A DNA stretch of 45,567 nucleotides, taken from the NCBI GenBank assembly GCA_035429805.1, contig DAOMFL010000025.1, forward strand, positions 1-45,567, given 5' to 3'. The notes below the pieces were generated by a model that saw only the letters and a list, made by a program, of their open reading frames with translations, made no database searches and was not told the DNA's origin. This DNA is from JALORV01 sp035429805. GTDB taxonomy: Bacteria; Pseudomonadota; Gammaproteobacteria; Burkholderiales; Burkholderiaceae_F. Below, piece after piece: positions 7,959-15,370 of the stretch (the stretch's first letter is position 1; the number at the start of each line of letters is the position of its first letter). Position numbers and translations under genes: made by a program.

Positions 7959-7964
7959 ATACCC
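7941..7964 (-). repeat. Terminal inverted repeat, right end
   Basis: Read on the minus strand it starts GGGTATCCGGAATCTGGTGT and matches the left end at 19 of 24 positions. The element ends at the C at 7964; the target duplication starts at 7965. Confidence 0.9.
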
Positions 7965-7972
7965 TAAATTAC
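7965..7972. repeat. Target-site duplication, right copy
   Basis: TAAATTAC is identical to 3500-3507 and directly abuts the right terminal repeat. Confidence 0.93.
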
Positions 7973-8033
7973 GGCGGTCGTGGCGAGGCCGCATCGCGGC
8001 TGAGGCGCACAAATCGGGAATAACGCAGCGCCG

Positions 8034-8579
8034 ATGTGGGTCATTGTCAGGGTAACTACTGTCCGGTGCAGTGCGGTGACCATTCTCGATCCTTGGCATT
8101 CCGCAGCAGGAGACGGTGCGACCGATGCGTCGCCGCCGGTTGGCATTCACCACGTGAACGTCCTCGTTCGAGACCTCGACGCTGCCGTACACCAGTATCA
8201 ACGGCTGCTCGGCCTGGATGCGCCGATGCGTGAGTCTCTGCCGTCGAAGGACGTTGAAACGGCCCGGTTTCGGCTCGGCGACAGCTGGCTTGTCCTGGTT
8301 ACGCCCACGTCGCCGGACAGCACTGCTGCGCGTCGACTCGCGTCCCATGGCGAGGGACTGTTCTTGTTGTCGCTGCGAGTCAGACGACTGGACGACGCCT
8401 TGGGCGAAGCGCGGACGCGTGGTGCTGTCGCAGATACTGCCGTGCCGCGTCCAGGCATCGCTCGTTGGATGGTTGTCGACCTCGCCCTCGACAGCGTTCA
8501 TGGCCTGACACTGCAACTGTGTGAGGACCAACCACCGCCGCGACCGACATCGGGTTTGGTGGAACCCGAAGTGAAATGA
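8034..8579 (+). CDS. VOC (glyoxalase-superfamily) protein
   Basis: This 181-residue protein contains one vicinal-oxygen-chelate module pair. GIHHVNVLVRDLDAAVHQYQ (residues ~37-56) supplies the first metal-ligand histidine, HGEGLFLLSLRV the second half-site, and LTLQLCED the terminal acidic ligand position. The arrangement is closest to methylmalonyl-CoA epimerase/glyoxalase-like VOC proteins. The substrate cannot be told. The start is uncertain: no clear ribosome site precedes the ATG at 8034, and a GTG at 8076 is an alternative. The mercury element inserted only ~60 bases upstream and may have displaced the original promoter. Confidence 0.75.
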   Translation: MWVIVRVTTVRCSAVTILDPWHSAAGDGATDASPPVGIHHVNVLVRDLDAAVHQYQRLLGLDAPMRESLPSKDVETARFRLGDSWLVLVTPTSPDSTAARRLASHGEGLFLLSLRVRRLDDALGEARTRGAVADTAVPRPGIARWMVVDLALDSVHGLTLQLCEDQPPPRPTSGLVEPEVK

Positions 8580-8631
8580 CGGTCGATTCTCGCCAACCGT
8601 ACCAAGTCCTGACTCTTTACCGAGGCTTACG

Positions 8632-9195
8632 ATGTCCCGATTTCCTTCGCTGCCTTCGCGACCCGTCCTGAGTGACGTGTTCACTGCCTTCCCTGTCGGC
8701 GCACGCCCCCTGCTCGAGTACCACGATGCCCTGTTGCGCGGTCCCTCGCCGTTGACGGTGGCACAGCGTGAGTTGATGGCGGCCTACGTGTCGGGTCTCA
8801 ACGCCTGCAACTACTGCCACGGCGCGCACAGCGCGATTGCCGAGATTCATGGCATCGATGCCGGGGTCCTGGACCGACTGATGAGCGACCCGGAAGCGGC
8901 GGGCGTGGAGCGTGCGTTGCTGCCGATACTTGCGTACCTGCGGAAACTGACGTTGTCCCCCAGTCGGATGACAGACGCGGATGCGCGCGCCGTGTTCGAG
9001 GCAGGTTGGACCGAGGAAGCCCTGTTCCACGCGATCAGCGTCTGCGCGTTGTTCAACTTCATGAATCGCATCGTCGAAGGATGCGGTGTACTGACCGACG
9101 AGCAGGTTCGTGCGCAGCAACGTGAACGCCACGAAGGTATGAAGGACGATCCTTGCCCGTATCAGAGCTTCGGCAAGCGAATCGGCGTCGTCTGA
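8632..9195 (+). CDS. AhpD-like (carboxymuconolactone decarboxylase family) protein
   Basis: The 187-residue, all-helical protein has the AhpD redox signature CNYCHGAH (Cys59, Cys62, His66) in the family context, with LTVAQRELMAAYVSGLNA before it and WTEEALFHAISVCALFNFMNRIVEG as the second helical half. Proteins of this group act as alkylhydroperoxidase or disulfide-reductase-like enzymes. Its physiological partner is unknown. Peroxidase-like CMD proteins are often found near arsenosugar genes, but here it lies beside the bufferin cluster. A second, only distantly similar AhpD-type gene is at 42.5 kb. Confidence 0.85.
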   Translation: MSRFPSLPSRPVLSDVFTAFPVGARPLLEYHDALLRGPSPLTVAQRELMAAYVSGLNACNYCHGAHSAIAEIHGIDAGVLDRLMSDPEAAGVERALLPILAYLRKLTLSPSRMTDADARAVFEAGWTEEALFHAISVCALFNFMNRIVEGCGVLTDEQVRAQQRERHEGMKDDPCPYQSFGKRIGVV

Positions 9196-9231
9196 CGAGC
9201 CTTCCGGCCGCGGACCGCCTCTTGCGGTTCC

Positions 9232-9819
9232 TCAGCCAGTTCGGCGAGCCGCCGCCGGCGCCTCCACGCCCGTGTCGGTCGGGCCGAATTTGAGCCTCAA
9301 CTTCTCGCGGGCCCGATGCAGCCGAGTCAACACGGTGGCCTGGTTGATTTCCATGAGGGCGGCAATTTCGAGCGTCGAGTAGCCGAAAAGGACCTGCAGG
9401 ACCAGCGGCTCGCGGTAGATGTCGTCCAGATCGAGGATCTCGCGCCGCACGTCTGCAAGATCAAGCTCCTGCGGCGCCGCCAGCGCGATATCGTCGGCCG
9501 CAATCAGCTCATCGATGTCATCGGCCGGGGGGCGCCGTCGGTCGAACACACGCGCCGCTTCGCGCCGGGCGATCGTCAGCAGCCAAGCCCGCGCCGCGCG
9601 TTCGTCCGTCAGTGAGTCAAAGTTGTTCCACGCTCGCAGCAGCGTCTCCTGGACGACGTCCTCGGCCAGCGTCGGATCACGGGTCAGCCAAAACGTGAAG
9701 CGATAGAGATCGCGGCGCTGCGAACCGCACAGCGCGTTGAAGCGCTTCAGGCGGCCCGCGGCGGCGTCCTTATCAGCAGCCCCACCATCGGCGGCTACCC
9801 ATTCGGCCTTGTCGTTCAT
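9232..9819 (-). CDS. ECF-type RNA polymerase sigma factor (first of two)
   Basis: This 195-residue sigma factor has region 2 (DLYRFTFWLTRDPTLAEDVV, then ETLLRAWNNF) for core and -10 recognition and region 4 (YSTLEIAALMEINQATVLTR, then LHRAREKLR) for -35 recognition; there is no region 1 or 3. The ATG at 9819 is chosen because the longer open frame would include the promoter-like element at 9915-9945. That element has the motif shared with the arsenosugar promoters. No anti-sigma gene is adjacent. It is divergent from the first bufferin operon, whose predicted promoter (10010-10040) is a different ECF-type motif, so this sigma may drive that operon (inference). Confidence 0.92.
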   Translation of the reverse strand: MNDKAEWVAADGGAADKDAAAGRLKRFNALCGSQRRDLYRFTFWLTRDPTLAEDVVQETLLRAWNNFDSLTDERAARAWLLTIARREAARVFDRRRPPADDIDELIAADDIALAAPQELDLADVRREILDLDDIYREPLVLQVLFGYSTLEIAALMEINQATVLTRLHRAREKLRLKFGPTDTGVEAPAAARRTG

Positions 9820-9914
9820 CGCAGCACCGCGAAGGCGCGGACGCATTGTCTGTCGACTTGAGGCCCGATCCGCATTTGTCGCCCGCCCTGCACCGCCAAC
9901 CGTGTCGTTGCTCA

Positions 9915-9945
9915 TTCAGTCGGGTGACCGGATCGATTTCTTACG
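9915..9945 (-). promoter_or_regulatory. ECF-type promoter, motif 1, upstream of the first ECF sigma gene
   Basis: On the minus strand CGTAAGAA (9938-9945), 15 bases, then CGACTGAA (9915-9922). Element sequence and spacing match five other intergenic sites in the window (27854, 33600, 33662, 37078, 37124). Transcription would start about 90 bases upstream of the sigma gene. Confidence 0.72.
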
Positions 9946-10009
9946 GTCCGTGGGGTCCGATGGACCTCGGCCGCAGCCGGGACGGCGAAATCGGTCAGGT
10001 GGTCGGGGC

Positions 10010-10040
10010 TGTCATTTTTCCTCGGGTCCGTCGGTCTACT
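10010..10040 (+). promoter_or_regulatory. ECF-type promoter, motif 2, upstream of the first bufferin operon
   Basis: TGTCATTT (10010-10017), 15 bases, then GGTCTACT (10033-10040). The same architecture (TGTCATAA-N15-GGTCTTTC) occurs before the patatin gene at 13230-13260. It differs from motif 1 in both boxes. Divergent from the sigma-gene promoter at 9915-9945. Confidence 0.5.
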
Positions 10041-10135
10041 GGTTGAACCCGTCAAAACGGCGGGAGAGTCCAGCTGTCACATTGCTTCATTCCGGCAGTA
10101 CAAGCCGCCGGATCAACTCGAGGAGATCTCCGACG

Positions 10136-10396
10136 ATGATTACCAGACGTACGACGGGTGCTGCGATTGCCACGGCCGCCGCGCTGCTCTTCAGCACCGT
10201 TGCCATCAACACTGCCAGTGCCGAGGACGCCAAGGTCCAGTGCATGGGCGTGAACGGCTGCAAGGGCCAGTCCGCCTGCAAGACCGCCAACAATGCCTGC
10301 AAGGGCCAGAACTCCTGCAAGGGCATGGGCTTCCTCGAGCTCACGCAGAAGGACTGCGACGCGGCCAAGGCAAAGGCCAAGAAAGAGAAGATGTAA
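10136..10396 (+). CDS. Bufferin-type cysteine-rich metallophore precursor (BufA2-like)
   Basis: This 86-residue precursor has a signal peptide (MITRRTTGAAIATAAALLFS then TVAINTASA) and a mature part with six cysteines spaced as in the low-complexity bufferin group (CMGVNGC, GQSACK, NNACK, NSCKGMGF, QKDC). Bufferins are ribosomal peptides whose cysteines are modified by an MNIO enzyme, after which the product is exported to the periplasm and buffers metals such as copper. AGGAG ten bases upstream supports this start. The DUF692 and DUF2063 genes that follow are the expected modification pair. The lysine-rich tail (AKAKAKKEKM) is typical. Confidence 0.88.
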   Translation: MITRRTTGAAIATAAALLFSTVAINTASAEDAKVQCMGVNGCKGQSACKTANNACKGQNSCKGMGFLELTQKDCDAAKAKAKKEKM

Positions 10397-10408
10397 CCGC
10401 TATCGGCG

Positions 10409-10434
10409 GGCGCGGCGGTTCTTGCCGCCGCGCC
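10409..10434 (+). promoter_or_regulatory. Intercistronic hairpin between the bufferin peptide and its MNIO gene
   Basis: GGCGCGGCGG (10409-10418) pairs perfectly with CCGCCGCGCC (10425-10434) around a TTCTTG loop, 12 bases after the peptide gene's stop. There is no T-run. It may act as a partial terminator or mRNA-stabilising stem, giving more peptide than enzyme. Confidence 0.65.
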
Positions 10435-10449
10435 GGCCACGGTCCAATC

Positions 10450-11274
10450 ATGAAATCTCTCGGGTTTGGTCTTGGCCTGCGCCCTGCGCACTATCAGGAC
10501 GTGCTGCGGGACCGGCCGCGTGTGGACTGGTTCGAGGTCATCACCGAGAACTATCTCGTCCCGGGCGGATCGCCGTTGCACTACCTGGAGCGGGTTCGGG
10601 CGGACTTTCCGGTGGCGATGCATGGCGTCTCGCTGTCGATCGGCAGTACCGATCCGCTCGACGAAGGCTACCTGCGCGACCTCAAGCTGCTCGTCTCGCG
10701 GATCGAACCGGCCTGGGTCTCGGACCACCTGTGCTGGACCGGCGTGAACGGGCATAACCTGCACGACCTGCTGCCCCTGCCCTACACCGCGGAAACCGTT
10801 CGCCACGTCGTGGAGCGCGTCCGTCGTGTCCAGGATTACCTCGGCCGACAGATCCTGCTGGAGAATGTCTCAAGCTATCTGACGTACGCGGCCTCCGAGA
10901 TGAGCGAGTGGGAGTTTCTCGCGTGCATTGCCGAGCAAGCCGACTGTCACATCCTGCTGGACGTGAACAACATCTACGTGAGCAGCGTGAATCACCGCTT
11001 CGATCCGCGCGCTTACCTGGCCGGCGTGCCGGCCTCGCGCGTGCGCCAGATTCACCTCGCCGGCCACCAGGACAACGGCACGCACATCATCGACACGCAC
11101 GACGCACCCGTGGCGCGTCCGGTGTGGGACCTGTATCGCCACGCGGTGCAGCACTTTGGTGACGTGACCACAATGATCGAGCGCGACGATAACATTCCGC
11201 CGCTTGCGGACCTGATCGACGAACTGGATGTGGCGCGGGCGATCGCGGCAGAGCACCTGCGGGCCGTTGCCTGA
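10450..11274 (+). CDS. MNIO-family (DUF692) peptide-modifying enzyme, BufB-like
   Basis: This 274-residue TIM-barrel enzyme belongs to the multinuclear non-heme iron-dependent oxidative (MNIO) family. Its metal-binding motifs are visible in order: MHGVSLSIGS, SDHLCW, LLENVSSYL, LLDVNNIYVS, QIHLAGH, and DTHDAPV with the acidic MIERDDNIP near the end. MNIO enzymes of bufferin systems convert peptide cysteines to thiooxazole-type heterocycles. It directly follows the peptide gene and its stop overlaps the start of the DUF2063 gene (TGATG), indicating translational coupling. The cytosol is the site of action, before peptide export. Confidence 0.93.
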   Translation: MKSLGFGLGLRPAHYQDVLRDRPRVDWFEVITENYLVPGGSPLHYLERVRADFPVAMHGVSLSIGSTDPLDEGYLRDLKLLVSRIEPAWVSDHLCWTGVNGHNLHDLLPLPYTAETVRHVVERVRRVQDYLGRQILLENVSSYLTYAASEMSEWEFLACIAEQADCHILLDVNNIYVSSVNHRFDPRAYLAGVPASRVRQIHLAGHQDNGTHIIDTHDAPVARPVWDLYRHAVQHFGDVTTMIERDDNIPPLADLIDELDVARAIAAEHLRAVA

Positions 11275-12059
11275 TGAACCTTCACGACATTCAAGCAGCT
11301 TTTCAGCGCCACGTCCTGAGTCAGGACGGTGCCATTGTGCTGGCCGTCGCCGGCACCGAGCGATTGTCGGCCCGGGAGAGGCTGGGCATCTACTCGTACG
11401 CCTACGTGGCGCGGCTGGTCGAGTCGCTGGGTCAGAGCTATCCGGCGCTCCAGCAAGTGCTCGGTGAGACTCAGTTTGAGACCACGGCCCGCGCCTTTGT
11501 GGGGAGCCACCCGTCGAACGTGACCTCGGTGCGCTACTACGGACGCGAATTCTCTGCCTTTCTGGAAGAACGCGCGACGGATGCCACCGGAGCGATGCTG
11601 GCCGACCTGGCGCGCTGGGAGTGGACGCTGGCCGCGGCCTTCGACGGTCCGGACGCGACTCCCTTGCCCGTCCACGCGGCGGCTTCGGTCGCCCCCGAGG
11701 ACTGGGCGGCACTGCAGGTTCGGCTGCACGGCTCGCTGCAGCGCGTGGCGCTCAGCACTGACGCCGTCGACTGGTGGCGTGCGGCGACGCAGGAGGCGGC
11801 CCGACCGGCCACCCCGCGCTCCACACCAACGGTCGAATGGGTCGTCTGGCGGCAAGGGCTCACCACCTCGTTCCGCTCGCTTGCACCCGACGAAGCCTGG
11901 GCGGTGGATGCTGCCCTGCGCGGACACCCATTCGGCGAATTGTGCGAAGGTCTGGTCGACTTCGTGGGCGACGAGGCTGCCGCATTGCGCGGCGCGACTC
12001 TGCTCAAGTCGTGGTTGTCCGAGGGTTGGGTGACGGGCCTCGATCGCGCGGAATACTAG
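11274..12059 (+). CDS. DUF2063 (putative DNA-binding domain) MNIO partner, BufC-like
   Basis: This 261-residue protein begins with the DUF2063 domain (MNLHDIQAAFQRHVLSQDGA, with RLGIYSYAYVARLVESLGQSYPAL) and has a variable helical C-terminal half. Despite the domain's historical DNA-binding label, these proteins are partners of MNIO enzymes and probably recruit the precursor peptide. Its start codon overlaps the enzyme's stop codon. It shares the layout of its counterpart at 19.6 kb (for example GRFSTLERLAVYRNNHVS there against RERLGIYSYAYVAR here), but the two are clearly divergent. Confidence 0.88.
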   Translation: MNLHDIQAAFQRHVLSQDGAIVLAVAGTERLSARERLGIYSYAYVARLVESLGQSYPALQQVLGETQFETTARAFVGSHPSNVTSVRYYGREFSAFLEERATDATGAMLADLARWEWTLAAAFDGPDATPLPVHAAASVAPEDWAALQVRLHGSLQRVALSTDAVDWWRAATQEAARPATPRSTPTVEWVVWRQGLTTSFRSLAPDEAWAVDAALRGHPFGELCEGLVDFVGDEAAALRGATLLKSWLSEGWVTGLDRAEY

Positions 12060-12068
12060 ATCGCGGCG

Positions 12069-12806
12069 CTACGTGGCCACCGCGGCCGTTGCACCGCAAT
12101 TGACCGTGGCCACCTGCCGCAACGTCGCTTGACTTGCCGATTGCTCGCGCGTCAGCAGTTCGAGCACGTGTTGCAGACGGGCGCGCGCAGGCCGGGAATC
12201 GCGCTCGAGTGCGTCACGACACACGGCCAGGTCCGCGAGCCGGGACACCGACAGCGTGGGCTCCAGAACCTGCATGGTGTGCCCCGCCCGGCGGCAGTGC
12301 TCCGCAAGTCGTGTCGCCGCGGTACTTCGACCGAACGAAACCCGTTCGATGCCGTCCCACGGGCGAGTAGCCCCGTACAGCGCGAGACCGCCATCCATGG
12401 TTGGACCCAGTACCGTGGCACCGTCGTTCAGCGCTGCCACGGCGCTCGTCAGGTACGCGGCGTCGACGGCGGGCACGTCGGCGCGCATGAACAGCACCTG
12501 ACGCGCGCCGGCCCGTCGGAGATTGGCGTCCACCGCGAGCACAGACACACCCTGCTCGCCCGTCGGCTGCGGCAGGATCGTGGCGCGTCCGGCGGTAACC
12601 TGGTGGCCCCACGCCTCTTCGCCGACGGCCGGTGCCAGGCAGCGGGGGCCAGTCCAGGCGAGCAGATCCTCCACCGCACAATCGAACAGGCTGCTCTCGA
12701 GCAGGCAGGCCAGTTCGGGCCCCAGGCCACTCACGAGTGCGGGTGCCGCGCCGCCGTGGCGCGGGCGGCGACACAGTAGCACCAGGAACGTTTCGTGAAC
12801 ATTCAT
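12069..12806 (-). CDS. DUF2064 / CofC-like nucleotidyl- or glycosyltransferase-fold protein
   Basis: The 245-residue protein has the DUF2064 Rossmann-type core: QVLFMRADVPAVDAAYLTSA (the metal-binding DxP region), TVLGPTMDGGLALYGATRPW, then ERVSFGRSTAATRLAEHCRR. This is the same fold as the TIGR04282 protein of the arsenosugar operon at 28.3 kb, although the N-terminus here lacks the usual KAPVPGxAKTRL segment, which argues against ordinary nucleotidyl-sugar binding. Its substrate is unknown. It ends 10 bases from, and converges on, the first bufferin operon. Confidence 0.72.
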   Translation of the reverse strand: MNVHETFLVLLCRRPRHGGAAPALVSGLGPELACLLESSLFDCAVEDLLAWTGPRCLAPAVGEEAWGHQVTAGRATILPQPTGEQGVSVLAVDANLRRAGARQVLFMRADVPAVDAAYLTSAVAALNDGATVLGPTMDGGLALYGATRPWDGIERVSFGRSTAATRLAEHCRRAGHTMQVLEPTLSVSRLADLAVCRDALERDSRPARARLQHVLELLTREQSASQATLRQVATVNCGATAAVAT

Positions 12807-13229
12807 TCGATTGATTCCCTGGCGCGCGATGTACGCGCACAGAGAAGACCCGGCACTCGCGCCGATTATGACAACACGAGACCGTGCCCCGCCACGGGGA
12901 CCAGCGAGTGACAGGCGTTTCCGGCCGACGGATGGTGCGTTCGCGCGGGCGTTGCTCGCGGCGTCCCTCGCAACGCCGAATCAAGGGCAACGCCCGCGCG
13001 ACGCGATCTGTCTGACAGGAGCATCCGTACCGTGAGGACATGCGGCCGCGGTCGGCAGGCCGCCCACGCTCGTTCGTTCATGTTCGCCATCCCCGCTGCG
13101 CCCTCGTTGCTCGCCGGTGGTCTCAAAGAGGATGACCCCGGGCGAGGCACAGATATTTCAGCGGTCCCTGGCGAGCCGGCAGGTGAGGCTGGCCGCCCGC
13201 TCCGACCCGACAGACAGCGGCCCTGTCGT
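12807..13229. other. Gene-free interval with a GC-rich inverted repeat
   Basis: No convincing gene is visible here. A 14-bp perfect inverted repeat, CGCGCGGGCGTTGC (12942-12955) with GCAACGCCCGCGCG (12987-13000), encloses 31 bases and could fold in RNA from either strand. The right border is the promoter-like element of the patatin gene. Confidence 0.5.
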
Positions 13230-13260
13230 TGTCATAACTCCGGTCGCTCGGGGGTCTTTC
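13230..13260 (+). promoter_or_regulatory. ECF-type promoter, motif 2, upstream of the patatin gene
   Basis: TGTCATAA (13230-13237), 15 bases, GGTCTTTC (13253-13260). Box sequence and spacing match the first bufferin promoter. Transcription would start about 25 bases before the ATG at 13294. Confidence 0.5.
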
Positions 13261-13293
13261 TGGACAACGAATACCGGACCGGATGCCCCAACG

Positions 13294-14706
13294 ATGACAG
13301 AGGCGCGCAGTTATCCGCTCAGCGACGGGCCGAGTCCGTGGCATGCTGGCGTGTTGCTCGCGGCATTCGCGGTCCTGTCCGCTGGCTGTGCACACCGAGT
13401 CTGGAACGAGCCGCTGTCGCCCGCGGGTTCGGTGGCACCGTATGACCTCAGCAGCCGCTTGCCCGCGAATGCGGACGACACGTTTATCGTGCTCGCCTTC
13501 TCGGGAGGCGGCACGCGATCAGCCGCGTTCGCGTACGGCGTCCTGGAAAAGCTTCGCGACACGCCCGTCGTCGTGCACGGACGAGCGGAGCGGTTGCTCG
13601 ACGAAGTGGACGTGATCACTGCGGTCTCTGGTGGAAGCTATCCGGCGGCCTACTACGGACTGTTCGGTGATCGACTCTTTGCGGACTTCGAGGCAAAGTT
13701 CCTGCGCCGCGACGTACAGAGCGAGCTCCTGTGGTTGCTCGCGAGACCGTCGAGTCTGATGGCGATCACGGGCAGCGATTACAATCGCGCCGACCTCGCG
13801 GCTGCGCGTTTCGACAAGGGGCTCTTCGAGGGCCGCCGCTTCAGCGACCTGTCACGCGGCAACCTGCCTTTCGTCATCATCAACGCCAGCGACCTGAATA
13901 ACGCGGCGACCTTTTCGTTCATCCAGCCGCAATTCGATTTCCTCTGCTCGAACCTGGCCTCCTACCCGGTCGCGAACGCCGTGATGGCCTCGTCCGCCGT
14001 GCCCGGTGCCTTTGGCGCCATCGCGTTGCGCAACTACCCGGATTGCCCGCAGCGGCATCCCGAGTGGGTCACGGACGCGCTGGCCCACGACGATCTATTG
14101 GAGCGTCGCTACGCCGTGGCGCGGGCACTGGAGCGGTATTCACACCCCGACCGGATGCCGATCCTGCGGCTGGTCGACGGCGGTGTCACCGACAACCTCG
14201 GTGTCCGTGGTTCGATGATGAGTCCGGTGGCGCATCTCGGCAACGTGCCCGACATGGCGGGTGCGTTCACGCCGCAACAATTGGCACGGGTGCGCCACGT
14301 GCTCGTGATTGTCGCCAATGCACAGGTCTATCCCGAGCACGAGTGGTCGGTCAACGGCCGCGACCCGGGATTGCGGTCGAACGTGATGGCCTCCTTCGAC
14401 GCCGCTCTCGGCATCCTGAATACCGAGACAGCGTCGCTCGCTCGACAGGGCTTTCTCATGTGGGAACAGCACGCCAACGCGCGGCGCGGCCCAGCCGTGC
14501 CACCGGTCAAGGTGCATTTCGTCGTGCTCACTTTCAACCAGATCCGCGACGAAGACGAACGGCGACGATTCGACGGCCTGCCGACACGTTTTCGGCTGGA
14601 CGAAGCGGACGTCACGGCGGTTCGCGAACTGGCGAGGCGGCTGCTGGAAGAATCTGCTGAATACCACTCATTCCTCGGCGCACTGCAGGAGGTCGACTCG
14701 CGCTGA
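13294..14706 (+). CDS. Patatin-like phospholipase lipoprotein
   Basis: This 470-residue protein carries a lipobox near residue 35 (AVLSAGC), so it is probably a lipoprotein facing the periplasm. The patatin fold shows the oxyanion hole (FSGGGTRSAAFAYGVLE), the nucleophile serine in AVSGGSYPAAYY (GxSxG-like G-S-G-G variant), and the catalytic aspartate in LVDGGVTDNLGV, together a Ser-Asp dyad. It would hydrolyse acyl esters of phospholipids or related lipids. The ATG at 13294 is preferred because the longer frame contains the predicted promoter at 13230-13260. The conserved C-terminal region (HFVVLTFNQIRDEDERRRF) is typical of this lipoprotein subfamily. Confidence 0.88.
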   Translation: MTEARSYPLSDGPSPWHAGVLLAAFAVLSAGCAHRVWNEPLSPAGSVAPYDLSSRLPANADDTFIVLAFSGGGTRSAAFAYGVLEKLRDTPVVVHGRAERLLDEVDVITAVSGGSYPAAYYGLFGDRLFADFEAKFLRRDVQSELLWLLARPSSLMAITGSDYNRADLAAARFDKGLFEGRRFSDLSRGNLPFVIINASDLNNAATFSFIQPQFDFLCSNLASYPVANAVMASSAVPGAFGAIALRNYPDCPQRHPEWVTDALAHDDLLERRYAVARALERYSHPDRMPILRLVDGGVTDNLGVRGSMMSPVAHLGNVPDMAGAFTPQQLARVRHVLVIVANAQVYPEHEWSVNGRDPGLRSNVMASFDAALGILNTETASLARQGFLMWEQHANARRGPAVPPVKVHFVVLTFNQIRDEDERRRFDGLPTRFRLDEADVTAVRELARRLLEESAEYHSFLGALQEVDSR

Positions 14707-14826
14707 CGCGCGTTTCGCCGGGCCGCCGTCCGGCCAGACCCGAATAAATCGCCGCGATCGAGGGTCCTTATCTACGAGTCTGGGTTATTCCTCGATGGCC
14801 AGGCCGTGGCCGGCCCGAGGCTCGGT

Positions 14827-15366
14827 ATGAACGCGATCATCGATGCCAATGTTGCAGTCCTGCGGCGACACGAGAAAGTGCTGAAACGCATGCACGACGA
14901 CGACTACCAATGCCGGCTTGACGGGGTGTTCGGCGGCTCAATCGGCGTACACACACGCCACATTCTCGATCACTACGCCTGCTTCTTTCGCGGCCTGGAG
15001 TCCGGCAACCTGGACTATGAGAATCGCGACCGCGATCCGGAGCTGGAGGCAAATCGGCGGGCCGCGATAGCAGCAATCACTCACGTCTGCGGCGCCTTGA
15101 CCGGTCGCAAGTCGCTGCAACGGGATCGATCGTTACTGCTATCCGCCTTGTCCGCGCATCAACCGGCACAGAGCGTGACCTCCGTTCATCGGGAGCTGGA
15201 ATTCCTGCTTGGCCATACGCTTCACCACCATTCGCTGCTGGCGGTTATGTGCAGGCTGCTGGGCGTGTCAATCGAACCGGGATTCGGCTTTGCCACCGCG
15301 ACCTTGCGGCACTGGGCACGCAAACCGGCCACCGCAGGCCTACGACGCGCCTGGCGCATCGCGTGA
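14827..15366 (+). CDS. DinB-like helical protein
   Basis: This 179-residue helical protein shows the histidine pattern of the DinB/YfiT four-helix fold: GVHTRHILDHYACFFRG in the second helix and GHTLHHHSLLAVMC in the last one, which could bind a divalent metal. DinB-like proteins include metal-dependent thiol transferases and hydrolases; the function here is not known. The ATG at 14827 (MNAIIDANV) is chosen; an upstream in-frame ATG adds only seven residues. It is followed after four bases by the alpha/beta hydrolase, so the two are probably co-transcribed. Confidence 0.72.
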   Translation: MNAIIDANVAVLRRHEKVLKRMHDDDYQCRLDGVFGGSIGVHTRHILDHYACFFRGLESGNLDYENRDRDPELEANRRAAIAAITHVCGALTGRKSLQRDRSLLLSALSAHQPAQSVTSVHRELEFLLGHTLHHHSLLAVMCRLLGVSIEPGFGFATATLRHWARKPATAGLRRAWRIA

Positions 15367-15370
15367 TTCG

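Larger units (their letters stand above)
3508..7964. mobile_element. ISL3-family element carrying a complete mer operon
   Basis: This 4457-bp unit is bounded by inverted repeats starting GGGTATCCGGA (3508-3531 and 7941-7964, 19 of 24 positions matching) and by a perfect 8-bp direct repeat, TAAATTAC. It encodes merR (left, leftward), merT-merP-merA (rightward) and an ISL3-type transposase (leftward, at the right end). It is therefore a single transposable unit in which one IS carries mercury resistance as passenger, comparable in architecture to ISPpu12-type elements, which carry other metal genes between the ends of an ISL3-family IS. No second IS copy, tnpR or merD is present, so it is neither a Tn21-like nor a composite transposon. 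Intact ends and duplication suggest a fairly recent insertion. Confidence 0.92.

Noticed and set aside
13032..13445. 137-residue open frame overlapping the start of the patatin gene
   Set aside because: It covers the predicted promoter and overlaps the lipoprotein signal region in another frame; no ribosome site or family resemblance.
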